Shown: positions 42,388-52,010, counted from the stretch's first letter. The stretch is DNA of 64,000 nucleotides from Oceanospirillum sp048268485 (GCA_048268485.1 JBLWVL010000017.1:7009-71008); one strand, 5' to 3'. Translations and numbers: made by a program. Notes: generated by a model from the sequence alone, not told the origin.

Positions 42388-43998
42388 CTAGTGTTTCTTC
42401 CCCAAAAGATGTACCAGCCCCCGATCCAAAGTCGCCCGCCAGTGGAAGTAGTCATGGCCCGAACTAAACTCTTCCAACTTAACGGAGTATCCCTTCAGCC
42501 GAAGAACCTGTTCAAAATGGCGATTAGAACTCAGGATACCACTCTCGCCATAATTGGTTTCAAAGCGACCGGCACTCAGATAAAACTGAATCGGCTTTTT
42601 TTCCACCGCTGCAAAATGGGCAGGCAACCACTCTGGGCGGTCAGAGTCTGAAGGACTCCACCAATAGGAGCCGGATAAACTCAAAACCTTGCCAAATAAT
42701 TCAGGATAACGCAGTGCGATACAGCCTGAAGCCAGCCCTCCAAAGCTGGAGCCCGCTAGTAACGTCTGACCCGCACTAAAGCTGTATCCCGTTTTTTGCA
42801 GGACAAACGGTAGTAACTCCTCCGCCATAAAGTCAGCAAAATCAGGGTTACAGGGCAGCTCCTTTACCCGGGCAGAATTTGAGGGGTTATTAATAAATAC
42901 GGCCACCAAAGGTGGAATCTTGTTCTCTGCAACAAGATTATGCAGAATCCGGGGCGTTGGAACTTTACTCTGATAGGCCTTACCATCAAAGAAAATAGCC
43001 AATGGAACTGTCTTGCCCGACCCCAGCGCCCCCAGCTGTTCTGACACCCAGATATCCACCGCCCGGGTGTTACCCAGTTTAAGGCTTTTTAGCGCATACT
43101 CAGTAGCCTCTTCGATAGGCTGCAGCCCCTGCAGAGCCTCATCGGAAGGTGCATCCTTCAATTCCAGTATGGACTTCACAGCGTAGATATCCGTGACACC
43201 ATCCGGTGCCCACTGATTCGGGTTTTGCGGATCTCTTTGCGCCGTGGCCAAAATAGCGATCCGCTGCTCACGCCCCCCTGCAGCAACCTGAGGAACATCC
43301 GGGGCCAACTGATAGCTCAGCCGGGTGTCAGAAGGCAGCTCATAACTCCTGTACCAGATATCGGTATCACCAAGGCGATGGAGGGGATCATGCCTGTAGC
43401 CCGGTGCACCAAGTATCAGTACTCTCTCTTTCGCTCCACGCCAGAGAAAAGTAACCCGCTGCTTATCGTCCACACCTTCAAGGGTTTCAACCAGGGGCGT
43501 TCCATTACGTGTCAGCTGCCGCCAAATAGCATCTGACGCCACGCCCTGTTGCAGAGCTTTAAAAGCCTTCTGTATCTCCTCAGAGATCAACACGGGTGTC
43601 GGTTTGACATCTTTGGTCTTGAGCGGTACGGAGTTCAGCTGCAGGTTAAATGCCGTTTCCTGTACCTCAGCAGCAACCCTGAGCCGGTAAACCCCTGCCG
43701 TTTTAGCCTGAAAAAAGATACGGGCATCCCGACTACCCGGACGACTTAACTGACGAAGAGCCTGCCCGTCATCCATACTAATAATAGCGTCAAAGGGGTG
43801 ATCCGCTTTTATATCACCCCGAAGGTACTCACCTTCCCCTAACATCAGGTGAAACACTTTTCCGGCAGACCTTTCAAGCACAAAGGTCTCATTAACAGGA
43901 AGTCCTGTTATTGCCTGTGGTTTTACAGCAGGTGCTCCGGCGAGTACCTGTAAAGAGATAACACTCAAAAAAATAAACGATCGGATAAATATCAGCAT
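42388..43998 (-). CDS. Secreted siderophore-type esterase (Fes/IroE-like)
   Basis: About 536 aa from ATG 43998 (GGGG upstream; a frame to 44028 exists). A signal peptide (MLIFIRSFIFLSVISLQVLA) is followed by a beta-rich N-terminal domain (FHLMLGEGEYLRGDI) and an alpha/beta-hydrolase esterase domain with the nucleophile elbow AGSSFGGLASG and C-terminal His in SGHDYFHWRATL, typical of enterochelin esterases. It lies 105 bp downstream of a TonB receptor behind a Fur box, so it probably opens an imported or surface-bound catecholate siderophore in the periplasm. Cytosolic Fes lacks such a signal. Confidence 0.85.
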   Translation of the reverse strand: MLIFIRSFIFLSVISLQVLAGAPAVKPQAITGLPVNETFVLERSAGKVFHLMLGEGEYLRGDIKADHPFDAIISMDDGQALRQLSRPGSRDARIFFQAKTAGVYRLRVAAEVQETAFNLQLNSVPLKTKDVKPTPVLISEEIQKAFKALQQGVASDAIWRQLTRNGTPLVETLEGVDDKQRVTFLWRGAKERVLILGAPGYRHDPLHRLGDTDIWYRSYELPSDTRLSYQLAPDVPQVAAGGREQRIAILATAQRDPQNPNQWAPDGVTDIYAVKSILELKDAPSDEALQGLQPIEEATEYALKSLKLGNTRAVDIWVSEQLGALGSGKTVPLAIFFDGKAYQSKVPTPRILHNLVAENKIPPLVAVFINNPSNSARVKELPCNPDFADFMAEELLPFVLQKTGYSFSAGQTLLAGSSFGGLASGCIALRYPELFGKVLSLSGSYWWSPSDSDRPEWLPAHFAAVEKKPIQFYLSAGRFETNYGESGILSSNRHFEQVLRLKGYSVKLEEFSSGHDYFHWRATLDRGLVHLLGKKH

Positions 43999-44133
43999 AG
44001 TATTCCCCGAAGAGATCCTTAACAGCACCTGTGCGCTACAGAATCCAACTATTCCGCCAACAGAGATAAAAGTGCGAAAAAAGGGCTGCCAGCCGGCAAC
44101 CCAAAGAGTAGAGGGATTATCCCGTTTTACTTA

Positions 44134-46062
44134 TCAGAAGTTGTAACTGGCACCGATATAAATGCTACGGGCAACAATATTGCTGTAGTAGTCATCATCA
44201 TCGTCATCCAGACTGACATCCGTCAGATTATTGACTCCGCCACGAACTGTTAGTCCCTCACTGACCTGGGCATTAACGGACAGATCCAGCAGGGTGTAAG
44301 CATCCTGTTTAGTGGTGGCATCACTGTACTGTTCACCGAGGTAACTTACACCGAGACGACTGTTTATCTTATCCGTTGCTTTCCAGTTAACACCGGCATC
44401 CAGTTTCTGCTCCGGGCGATAGGTCAAAGGATTACCGTCGCCATCTTCTGTATTAAGGTAAGTAAAGGATGCATCCAGTGACAGGCTATCCGTTAACCGG
44501 GTAGAGCCTTCCAGTTCGATCCCTTCAACCGTCACCTCATCCTGGTTTTCCCAGATATAATCGCTACCGTTCGCACTCCGGTTAATCATATCTTCCACCT
44601 CAGATCTGAAGGCTACAGCACTCAGGTGGAAACGCTTCTGCTGTACCTCTACGCCCAGCTCGTAATTCAGACTGGTTTCCGGTTTGATATCATCATTACC
44701 GGTAATAAAGCAGCCACCACCGCAGCTGACAATCTGGTACTCCTCAACACGCTGATAGGGTGCCGGTGCCTTATAAGCCTTACTGACACCCCCTTTCAAA
44801 GACAATCCATCATTCAACTGATAAACCACAAAACCGCGGGGTGTAAACTCACCACCATAGACATCATGATGGTCGTAACGTCCACCTAGGGTTAGTGTCA
44901 GCTGGCGGGTCAGGCTGATCTGATCCTCCACAAAGACAGCAGTCTGATCCGCCTCACTTTCGCCGGTTTTGGAGAATGAGTCTTTATCCGTAACCAGCTG
45001 GTTCTGATACTCCGCACCAAGGGTGATCTGGTTACGCCCCACCTGCAGATTGGCACTCCCTTCCAGCTTGAAGTTTTCCTCCTCAAGATGTCGCTGCTTC
45101 GGGTCGGTATAACGGCTGTTATAATCATCGATCTCACCACTTTCACGGTTCAGAGACAGGTAACTGCTCCCCCAGTCCCAGCGCCCGGTATGGGCTACCG
45201 CAAAGGTGTTACGCTCAATACTCTGATCGCGGAATGAGTTGGCCGAGTATTCCGCATAGGGGCGATCATCCCGGTTAATACCGAGGTCAAAATCCAGCGT
45301 CTGCTGTTCATCAAGATCCCAGCTGACACCAGCAGAAATATTACGGGCTTCTTTCTCTTCCTGAGTAGGCACGGTGTCTGCTTTATCTTCGAACCAGGCA
45401 TCTCGGTTATAGGCTTCAGCGCTAAAGCGCAGATAAACATCATCAGTCACAGCACCGGCTGTGCTCAGATTGGTACGGAGCTCGCTGCCCTCTTCACCGG
45501 AAGTCACCATTTCATAGCTGGCATCCAGGGTGGTTTGCCACTCACCGCCACCTTTCTTAGTAATAATGTTAATTACGCCACCCATGGCGTCAGCGCCATA
45601 CAGAGATGACATGGGGCCCCGAACAATCTCAATGCGCTCAATACTGGAACGAGGGATGGAGCTGAAATCAAAATCCCCGCCACGCCAGAGTGCATTTGAT
45701 GAGGAAACCCGGCGACCATCCACCAGAACCAATGTATAACTCCCTGACATACCGCGAACACGTATCTCATCACGACCGGTACTATCCTGGGTATTGCTGA
45801 CACCTGCACTACGACCAATCAGGTCAGCGACACTTTGTGATGGGTTATCACTCAGTGCCTGGGCATCAATAACGGTGGTAAAGGCCGGTGCCGTCATGCG
45901 GGTGTGCTCAGTACCCGAAGCACTGACAATCAGGGTATCCGAATAACCAGCATCCTCCGCCATAGCGGAACCCTGATGAGCCAGCATCAGAGAAGAAGCC
46001 AAGATGGTTAAACGAAAACCCGGTTGCAGAGATTTTCGGGCAACAGAAAGAGCAGAAAACAT
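44134..46062 (-). CDS. TonB-dependent outer-membrane receptor, probably for a siderophore
   Basis: 642 aa from ATG 46062 (GGAG 7 nt upstream; longer frame rejected). Signal peptide near AMA-EDAG, TonB box DTLIVSA, plug domain with IRVRGMSGSYTLVLVDGRRV and RGPMSSLYGADAMGGVINII, then a beta-barrel ending GASYNF with the terminal Phe. FepA/CirA-like. A loop contains CGGGC. The downstream esterase and upstream Fur box point to ferric siderophore uptake; the exact ligand is not readable. Confidence 0.93.
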   Translation of the reverse strand: MFSALSVARKSLQPGFRLTILASSLMLAHQGSAMAEDAGYSDTLIVSASGTEHTRMTAPAFTTVIDAQALSDNPSQSVADLIGRSAGVSNTQDSTGRDEIRVRGMSGSYTLVLVDGRRVSSSNALWRGGDFDFSSIPRSSIERIEIVRGPMSSLYGADAMGGVINIITKKGGGEWQTTLDASYEMVTSGEEGSELRTNLSTAGAVTDDVYLRFSAEAYNRDAWFEDKADTVPTQEEKEARNISAGVSWDLDEQQTLDFDLGINRDDRPYAEYSANSFRDQSIERNTFAVAHTGRWDWGSSYLSLNRESGEIDDYNSRYTDPKQRHLEEENFKLEGSANLQVGRNQITLGAEYQNQLVTDKDSFSKTGESEADQTAVFVEDQISLTRQLTLTLGGRYDHHDVYGGEFTPRGFVVYQLNDGLSLKGGVSKAYKAPAPYQRVEEYQIVSCGGGCFITGNDDIKPETSLNYELGVEVQQKRFHLSAVAFRSEVEDMINRSANGSDYIWENQDEVTVEGIELEGSTRLTDSLSLDASFTYLNTEDGDGNPLTYRPEQKLDAGVNWKATDKINSRLGVSYLGEQYSDATTKQDAYTLLDLSVNAQVSEGLTVRGGVNNLTDVSLDDDDDDYYSNIVARSIYIGASYNF

Positions 46063-46151
46063 AGTAAACTCCAATAAGAACGGAAGGATCATTACCAACA
46101 CCGGGCTTCGCCGGCTCATTATTCAAGGGCTTGTGTACTGCCCTCATTCAA

Positions 46152-46166
46152 TGATAACGATTATCA
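46152..46166 (-). promoter_or_regulatory. Fur box upstream of the TonB receptor
   Basis: TGATAACGATTATCA fits the 7-1-7 Fur consensus with one mismatch and lies 90 bp before the receptor ATG, so iron repression of receptor and esterase is expected. Confidence 0.8.
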
Positions 46167-46303
46167 TAACCAAAAGTTATTTATTCTTATCTGCTTTACA
46201 ATATTTACATTACCCATATGCAATCAAATGGAAGAGATAAAAAAAGCGACCATCAAGCCGATAGCCGCTTTCTTTATCTGTAGTTCTCAGGCTTCACCTA
46301 AAG

Positions 46304-47086
46304 CTATCGGGGTGATGGTTGCTCGCCGTCCCTCAAAGTAAGTACTTCATAACCATCTGCCGTTACTGCAATCGTATGCTCCCATTGGGCAGAGAGTTTT
46401 TTGTCTGCCGTGACCACCGTCCAGCCATCACGTTTAGTCTTAATTTTTGCCTTACCCTGATTGATCATAGGCTCTATGGTGAAAGTCATCCCCTCTTTCA
46501 GAGTCAGGCCTTTACCCGGTGTGCCGTAGTGGAGTACTTCTGGTTCTTCGTGCATCTCACGGCCGATACCGTGACCGCAATAGTCACGCACAACAGAGTA
46601 GCCATTTGCTTTGGCGAAGCGCTCAATCGCCGCCCCCACATCACCCAGAGTTGCACCGGGCTTAACCTGATGAATGCCCTGCCACATCGCCTCATAGGTT
46701 TTTTCCACCAGCTTTTTCGCCAGCGGTGTCACAAATCCAATGCAGAACATCTTGCTGGAATCGGTAATAAATCCGCCCTTCTCCAGAGTAATATCCACAT
46801 TGACGATATCACCGGATTTCAGCACCTTATGATCTGATGGAATACCGTGGCAGACCACTTCATTGACAGAGGTATTCAGTGAGTACTGATAACCATACTG
46901 ACCTTTGCTGGCAGGGCGGGCTTTCAGCTCATCCACGATATAGTGCTCCACCCAGTCGTTGATCTGCATGGTGGTCACACCCTCTTTCACCTGAGTATCC
47001 AGGTAGGCAAAAACCTGAGCCAAGAGGCGGCCAGACTCACGCATCAGCGCCAGCTCTTCCGGAGATTTCAGGCTGATCTTACTCAT
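46304..47086 (-). CDS. map: Methionine aminopeptidase, type I
   Basis: 260 aa. It removes initiator Met. MSKISLKSPEELALMRESGR opens the family start; VCHGIPSDH, NVDITLEKGGFITDSSKMF (two Asp ligands), YCGHGIGREMHEEP (His), FTIEPMI (Glu) and QWEHTIAVT (Glu) complete the metal site. Start at 47086 overlaps the stop of the upstream ParD-like gene by 8 nt. Its isolation from rpsB suggests it may be a second map copy. Confidence 0.95.
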   Translation of the reverse strand: MSKISLKSPEELALMRESGRLLAQVFAYLDTQVKEGVTTMQINDWVEHYIVDELKARPASKGQYGYQYSLNTSVNEVVCHGIPSDHKVLKSGDIVNVDITLEKGGFITDSSKMFCIGFVTPLAKKLVEKTYEAMWQGIHQVKPGATLGDVGAAIERFAKANGYSVVRDYCGHGIGREMHEEPEVLHYGTPGKGLTLKEGMTFTIEPMINQGKAKIKTKRDGWTVVTADKKLSAQWEHTIAVTADGYEVLTLRDGEQPSPR

Positions 47087-47324
47087 AGGTTTTAGCCTCC
47101 TCTGCAGCGGCTTTACTCCCACCAGACTCAGAACTTAAACCACTCAGCTCAGCCTGTTTCATCTGCTCCCGCATCAATTCGGTAAAGGTAAGCGTTGGGT
47201 TCATCTCCGCCAACATACCCACCTTAATCCAAAACTCCGCCTGAGCATTAATTGAGCGCACCATAGCACTGCTCGCCTTGCGCACTTCGTCGTGCAGCTC
47301 ATCACTGATTTTTACGATACCCAC
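47079..47324 (-). CDS. ParD-like family protein
   Basis: 81 aa. MGIVKISDELHDEVRKASSAM and RSINAQAEFWIKVGMLAEMNP resemble a ribbon-helix-helix antitoxin N-terminus followed by a helical tail. No ParE toxin is adjacent; map follows with an 8-nt overlap, an arrangement I know from other proteobacteria. Likely an RHH DNA-binding protein, perhaps regulating its own operon, and not a classic antitoxin. Confidence 0.78.
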   Translation of the reverse strand: MGIVKISDELHDEVRKASSAMVRSINAQAEFWIKVGMLAEMNPTLTFTELMREQMKQAELSGLSSESGGSKAAAEEAKTYE

Positions 47325-47521
47325 TGATTACTCCAGGCCGTTTGAGACCAAACAAAGACAAAATTCAAATTAAATACACAACATATACATATCGTATATA
47401 AATCATAATATACCACTCAGGAAAAAGCCTGAAAAAAATGAATCAGCACAGGCTTTAAACATTTCGGGTGACGGGTATTAATGCTCCAGAGTAACCAGAC
47501 TCAGGAGTGCAACTCAGGTAC

Positions 47522-47926
47522 TCACTCCGGATATCCCTGAAACCGATGCACCTGATCCAGGTCTTTTTCCCAGTCGGCTTTACTGGCGATAAACAGATGG
47601 GCCGTGGGCTTAATGGTTACCGGCGTGTCCATGCTACCGGCAGGCACCATCACCAGTTTACCGTCACCTAAACTTGTGGGCACAGGAGAACCACAGATGC
47701 TGCAAAAGCTGCGACCATGACGGGTTTCCGGCAGATTATAGAAAGTGACCTTGTCCTGCCCCTTTAGCCATGTCAGCTGGGCATCTTTGCTGAACAGATT
47801 AGCCGCATGGGCGCTACCTGTATCTTTCTGACAGTAACTGCAATGGCAGAGAAAAAAGTTATGAAAGTCACCGTCCAGCTGATATTTTACCGAACCACAA
47901 AGGCAGGAGCCTGAATGCTGTGTCAT
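47522..47926 (-). CDS. GFA family protein (Mss4-like zinc-binding)
   Basis: 134 aa from ATG 47926 (AAGG 9 nt upstream). Motifs GSCLCGSVKYQL, FLCHCSYCQKDTGSAHAANL and FCSICGSPVPTSL give the Cys pairs of the GFA/Mss4 fold that bind zinc. Some members act on S-hydroxymethyl-glutathione, but most are uncharacterised, so no reaction is assigned. Single gene with no linked partner. Confidence 0.9.
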   Translation of the reverse strand: MTQHSGSCLCGSVKYQLDGDFHNFFLCHCSYCQKDTGSAHAANLFSKDAQLTWLKGQDKVTFYNLPETRHGRSFCSICGSPVPTSLGDGKLVMVPAGSMDTPVTIKPTAHLFIASKADWEKDLDQVHRFQGYPE

Positions 47927-48039
47927 CGCCATTTTCCTTTTTATAGTCTTGGAATCGATAGTATTGGGGGCAATATGGACTTCCACACTAGCCCTCCCAT
48001 AGGTTTTTCGTCAATATCCATTACCCGTGACCACTGGTG

Positions 48040-48954
48040 CTATGACAGAAGATCAAGGGCGACAATAAAATCGATAAAAGCACGCATTTTTCCCGGCATA
48101 AAGCGCATAGGCAAATACTGCATATAAACACCCCCCTGAAAATCACTGTGCAGAGTCCAATCCGGTAGCACCTCCACAACTTCCCTCTCCGAAAGTGCGT
48201 TTCGCACGACAAAATCCGGGAAAATACCGATACCAAGACCGTCCTTTACCGCCAGCAGGCGCATCTCAGAATGGTTATTCAGATAACGGCCATCAACGGA
48301 GATCTTCTCTTTACGCTTCTCCCGAGTCAGTAACCAGTGATTATCCCGCTCAAACAGCCCCAAAGGAATACAATCATGGACCATCAGATCCGCCGGCTGT
48401 CGCGGCTCGCCACGGTTTTTCAGATATTCAGGGCTGGCACAAAGCACTGAACGCACCTGCCCTATTTCTTTACTCACCAGATGTTCATGGGGTTCTGCCG
48501 CCACCACAAAAACGATATCCACATCGTGGTAACCAGGGTCAAGCCTCTGGTCCGTCACCTGTACATGCAGCGAAATCGCCGGATGCTGCTGCATAAAGAC
48601 CCGAAGATAGGGTTCCAGCACCTGTCGGGCAAAGGCCTTAGGCGCAGCAATACGTAAGCGCCCACGTACCTCGGTCGCCTCGCTCTCTGTAGCCGATACC
48701 GCTTCACGGGCGCTATCGAGCATATTCCGGCACTGTCCATACACTTCACGGCCGAGCTGAGTGGTAGTTTGCCGGCGTGTCGTACGCTCAATAAGTACAG
48801 CAGACAAGGCCGTTTCCAAGCGGGAAACCTGACGGCTGACCCCCGAGGGGGTAATGCCCAATTTTTCAGCCGCTCGGGTAAAGCTTCCTGTTTCAACCAC
48901 AGCAACAAAGGCCGCCATGTCCGGCAACAGAGGAATCAGTTTATTTGTGTCCAT
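48040..48954 (-). CDS. LysR-family regulator, divergent from EamA transporter
   Basis: 304 aa. HTH: LLPDMAAFVAVVETGSFTRA, AEKLGITPSGVSRQVSRLE, ALSAVLIERTTRR; effector domain begins RGRLRIAAPKAFA. CrgA/YafC-like subgroup. It faces an EamA exporter gene across 164 bp with direct repeats, so probable regulator of that exporter. Confidence 0.92.
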   Translation of the reverse strand: MDTNKLIPLLPDMAAFVAVVETGSFTRAAEKLGITPSGVSRQVSRLETALSAVLIERTTRRQTTTQLGREVYGQCRNMLDSAREAVSATESEATEVRGRLRIAAPKAFARQVLEPYLRVFMQQHPAISLHVQVTDQRLDPGYHDVDIVFVVAAEPHEHLVSKEIGQVRSVLCASPEYLKNRGEPRQPADLMVHDCIPLGLFERDNHWLLTREKRKEKISVDGRYLNNHSEMRLLAVKDGLGIGIFPDFVVRNALSEREVVEVLPDWTLHSDFQGGVYMQYLPMRFMPGKMRAFIDFIVALDLLS

Positions 48955-49048
48955 GAGTCACAAGTCTTTTGAATTATCAGGTAATTATCACGCGATGAGT
49001 TTGAAGTTAGCATGCGCTGCCATAAACAAACAGCGCTGTTTACCATGC

Positions 49049-49081
49049 CTGGCTGCAAATACAGAAACATCTGGCTGCAAA
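49049..49081. promoter_or_regulatory. Direct repeats in the LysR/EamA intergenic region
   Basis: CTGGCTGCAAA occurs at 49049-49059 and 49071-49081, 22 bp apart (about two helical turns), just before the EamA start; a second pair, AATTATCA, is spaced by 3 nt near 48973-48991. Candidate regulator sites. Confidence 0.4.
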
Positions 49082-49118
49082 CCATAAAACCTCAGCACTT
49101 ACTGGAAACAAACTCCTT

Positions 49119-50072
49119 ATGCAAACTGAAAGCTCTCGCTTAACCTTAGGACTTCGACTGAATCGTCAAGGTCTGGCCCTGAATCCAAGTCGTTTGCCGG
49201 TTCCTGAGTTTTCACTGCTCTTGGTGGCTTTTTTTTGGGGAACCAGCTATGGCGTCACTAAAGAAGCCCTGGCCTTCACCAGCGCCCTGGCCTTTATTGC
49301 CATCCGATTCGGCCTGACCTCGGTGATGCTGTTACCGATGTTTCTCCGGGAGATGTATCAGGGCAAAACAGGAGACTTCCATCGGGCTATACCTACCGGT
49401 CTGATTTTACTGGCAATCTTTCTGGCGGAGACCTACGGTATCTTTCATACCAGTGCTTCCCGGGCTGCATTTCTGATCAGCCTTTGTATCCTGATAACCC
49501 CTTTTATTGAGGCCATCGTTAAACACCAACGCCCTGAACCTCTGATTCTGGCCTGTGCTCTACTATCACTCTTTGGAGTGTATCTGCTGACACAAACCGG
49601 CCATAGGACAGCTGCCGATAACGGGTTCAGCTTAAATCAGGGCGATCTTTTGATTCTTCTGGCCGCGCTTTTACGTGCCATTATGGTAGTGACTACAGAG
49701 CGTTTATCAAAAAACAGCACCCTATCAGCCATCAGCATCACCAGCATTCAATCCAATGTAGTGACAGCCGGTGCCCTGATCATCTTTGCTTTCAGCGACT
49801 ATCCGATCGCTCAGCTGATCCCTCAATCAGGGGAATTCTGGCTGGCAGCCTTTTACCTGGCTTTCTTCTGTACTCTGTTTGCCCTGTTTGCCCAGAACTA
49901 CGGTGTGCGTCACACCAGTTCATCCCGGGTCGCACTACTGACCGGTTCAGAACCCGCTTTCGGTGCACTGTTCGCTATCATCTGGCTCGGCGAAAGCCTG
50001 AATAGTATCCAGATGATTGGTGGCGGGTTGATTCTTCTGGCCAGTTATCTGGCCAGTCGCCAACAGCAGTAA
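49119..50072 (+). CDS. EamA-family (DMT) transporter
   Basis: 317 aa with about ten membrane helices in two EamA halves: LVAFFWGTSYGVTKEALAF opens the first, and SSRVALLTGSEPAFGALFAIIWLGE marks the second. Predicted inner-membrane exporter of amino acids or metabolites. Controlled probably by the divergent LysR gene and ended by a terminator at 50106-50130. Substrate unknown. Confidence 0.92.
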   Translation: MQTESSRLTLGLRLNRQGLALNPSRLPVPEFSLLLVAFFWGTSYGVTKEALAFTSALAFIAIRFGLTSVMLLPMFLREMYQGKTGDFHRAIPTGLILLAIFLAETYGIFHTSASRAAFLISLCILITPFIEAIVKHQRPEPLILACALLSLFGVYLLTQTGHRTAADNGFSLNQGDLLILLAALLRAIMVVTTERLSKNSTLSAISITSIQSNVVTAGALIIFAFSDYPIAQLIPQSGEFWLAAFYLAFFCTLFALFAQNYGVRHTSSSRVALLTGSEPAFGALFAIIWLGESLNSIQMIGGGLILLASYLASRQQQ

Positions 50073-50105
50073 AGGTCGGTTGGTAGAAGAAAGGTCAGGC
50101 AATAA

Positions 50106-50130
50106 AAAGACCGGCTCAGAACCGGTCTTT
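50106..50130. terminator. Bidirectional terminator after the EamA gene
   Basis: AAAGACCGG / CCGGTCTTT 9-bp stem with 7-nt loop, T-rich on the plus side and U-rich on the minus side. Confidence 0.88.
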
Positions 50131-50176
50131 CTTCTGATCAACAAGCAACATCTGCTTGCTGGATATGTCAGGAAAT

Positions 50177-50755
50177 TTAAAGCTGTTTTTCCAGAGAAAA
50201 AGCCCCCCGCAAATCACCAGCTTTAAAGCCCGTTGCATTATCATGGGGATAGAGTGCCTGCAGGCGCTCACCGACTTCAGGCTTAAGATTGCTACCATGG
50301 CAAGCCAGACACTGCTCAGCCACAGGAATCGCTTTCATCAGGCGCATCTTTTTATCGCCATTGTCGCCTGTTATCACTTCCGCGTATGCCAGCTTTTTAA
50401 GATCTGCGCCCTGCTCGGCCTGAGTGGCAAACTGCTCAAGTACTTGTCGCTCCCAGGCATCCGGAGCATTCTGCGGATTACGCAACTTAAGGCTGGTACG
50501 GCTGATCTGCCATCCCTTCATTCCGGAAACATCATCCGTGATCGGCAGTGCCTTGGTATTGCAAACCTGAATAGCCGCGGGCAAACCGCCCTGCTCTGCC
50601 GCTGCTTTCAGTTCTCCCATCAGATTTTTCCCCAGCGTCTGAATCACGTTTTTAGCTTCAGTCTTCAGCTGCTCAGGGCTCTGAGCTTCAGCCTGTGCCA
50701 TCAGAGGGCTACATAAAACCACGACCATTGCCGGAATTGTGAGGGATTTTTTCAT
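50177..50755 (-). CDS. DUF3365 haem-binding periplasmic protein
   Basis: 192 aa. Signal peptide (MKKSLTIPAMVVVLCSPLMA, cut near AQA). The C-terminal half contains a single CxxCH haem site (QCLACHGS) followed by LYPHDNATGFKAGDLRGAFS, the DUF3365/Tll0287-like pattern. Such proteins are periplasmic c-type haem sensors or electron carriers; no partner kinase is adjacent, so the role is open. A free Cys in VCNTKA is also conserved in the family. Confidence 0.9.
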   Translation of the reverse strand: MKKSLTIPAMVVVLCSPLMAQAEAQSPEQLKTEAKNVIQTLGKNLMGELKAAAEQGGLPAAIQVCNTKALPITDDVSGMKGWQISRTSLKLRNPQNAPDAWERQVLEQFATQAEQGADLKKLAYAEVITGDNGDKKMRLMKAIPVAEQCLACHGSNLKPEVGERLQALYPHDNATGFKAGDLRGAFSLEKQL

Positions 50756-51003
50756 CAGTTCACTCCTGCAGTATGTTGGCAGTTATGAAAACCGGACAAC
50801 ACAACACAAATTGATATAAGGATATTCTTTTAAGTCATAAGAGTTTACACGAAGAAGACCCGCAGCTAAATAAGAAGATTCTAAAATTGTGTTTTTTTTT
50901 GCAGAAAAAGTGTCAGATCGATTAACACCCAAGACAGAAAGCATCTCCAGACGCATAGCCTGGGGGAAATAGCAGACCATTATCTCCCCGGGGTGATCGT
51001 GAG

Positions 51004-51237
51004 TTATTTCCAGCCCTGTCTCCAGCGACTGATATCTTTCAGATCCCGCCAGTTGATCGGGTAAAGTTTGTGAGAGATCACCGCCTCCAGTTCGCAATAG
51101 GTCACGACACCCTCTTCATCGAACTCAACTTCCGTCACAAGAAAATGCTTTTCCCGATCCATTGGCTCTACAGCTGTCCATTTACTCTGCAGCAACTTTC
51201 GGGGATTAATCTGATTCTTTGGTGTGGTGTAAGTCAT
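51004..51237 (-). CDS. TIGR02450-family Trp-rich protein
   Basis: 77 aa: NPRKLLQSKWTAVEPMDREKHFLVTEVEFDEEG (start seen as KLLQSKWTAVEP) and INWRDLKDISRWRQGW match this small family found widely in marine bacteria and cyanobacteria; function unknown. It starts 11 bp after the Blc stop, forming a two-gene unit. The 50756-51003 interval after it shows nothing; a longer frame (50783-51097) is a shadow. Confidence 0.85.
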   Translation of the reverse strand: MTYTTPKNQINPRKLLQSKWTAVEPMDREKHFLVTEVEFDEEGVVTYCELEAVISHKLYPINWRDLKDISRWRQGWK

Positions 51238-51248
51238 ACAAAACCTCC

Positions 51249-51821
51249 TCAGTACGCAAGCGCACCAGGCGCACCGTCAGGTTTACTGGCAGCATTCTGA
51301 TCCGGAAAAATCAGCCCGGAAGTATCAAAGCCCCGTTTTTCCGCCTCAGCGATAAAGTGCAGCCTCAGCTCATCAGAGACTTCAGGGGTGCGCGACAACA
51401 ACCAGAGATAATCGGTATCCGGCCCAGAAATAAAAGCATATTGATAATTTTCTTTATCCAGCTCAAACACTATGTAAGAGCCGTAGAAGGGACCAAAGAA
51501 GGAGACCTTAAGGTGAGCCTGGTCAGCCGCTCCGACAAAGTAAGCTTTGCCCTCGGCTTGCTGCCACTCCCCCTCTTTAGCATTGAACCCTTGATTAATC
51601 ACACGAACACCACCGTCATCCCGCACAGAGTAGTGAGCAGTAATATGGCTCAGGCCACGTTCAAAGGAGTGGTCTAATCTCGCAATCTCATACCACTCCC
51701 CTAAATAGTCTTTCAGCTTGAAACCGGATACAGGTGCGACTTTATCAGGTACTCCAGTGCAAGCCGTCAATGCTAAAGCACCCAGTAAAAAGCACGTTTT
51801 TAAAGCCGAAATTATTTTCAT
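51249..51821 (-). CDS. blc: Outer-membrane lipocalin Blc-like lipoprotein
   Basis: 190 aa. Lipoprotein signal with lipobox LTAC; lipocalin motif YLGEWYEIARLDHSFERGL near the start, GKAYFVG, FGPFYGSYIVFELD and YLWLLSRTPEVS. Blc binds lysophospholipids or fatty acids at the outer membrane. The C-terminal tail (NAASKPDGAPGALAY) is longer than in E. coli. Followed by the Trp-rich gene. Confidence 0.92.
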   Translation of the reverse strand: MKIISALKTCFLLGALALTACTGVPDKVAPVSGFKLKDYLGEWYEIARLDHSFERGLSHITAHYSVRDDGGVRVINQGFNAKEGEWQQAEGKAYFVGAADQAHLKVSFFGPFYGSYIVFELDKENYQYAFISGPDTDYLWLLSRTPEVSDELRLHFIAEAEKRGFDTSGLIFPDQNAASKPDGAPGALAY

Positions 51822-52010
51822 ATTCCGGAGCCCTCTTGCTTAAAATTTATCGGTTTCAAAGGGGGTTTACGTAATAAACGAACAACTGGATCTTCATTAT
51901 GAAGTCAATTAATTTGTGACGGATTCAACAAAAATTAAATAATCACATAGGTATAATCAGCCACTGCCAGCAGGCTAAATTAATAAATTCATGATCAAAT
52001 GGACTCCCCC

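Noticed and set aside
50783..51097. 104-codon minus-strand frame
   Set aside because: Overlaps the Trp-rich gene in another frame, lacks a ribosome site and has no conserved look.
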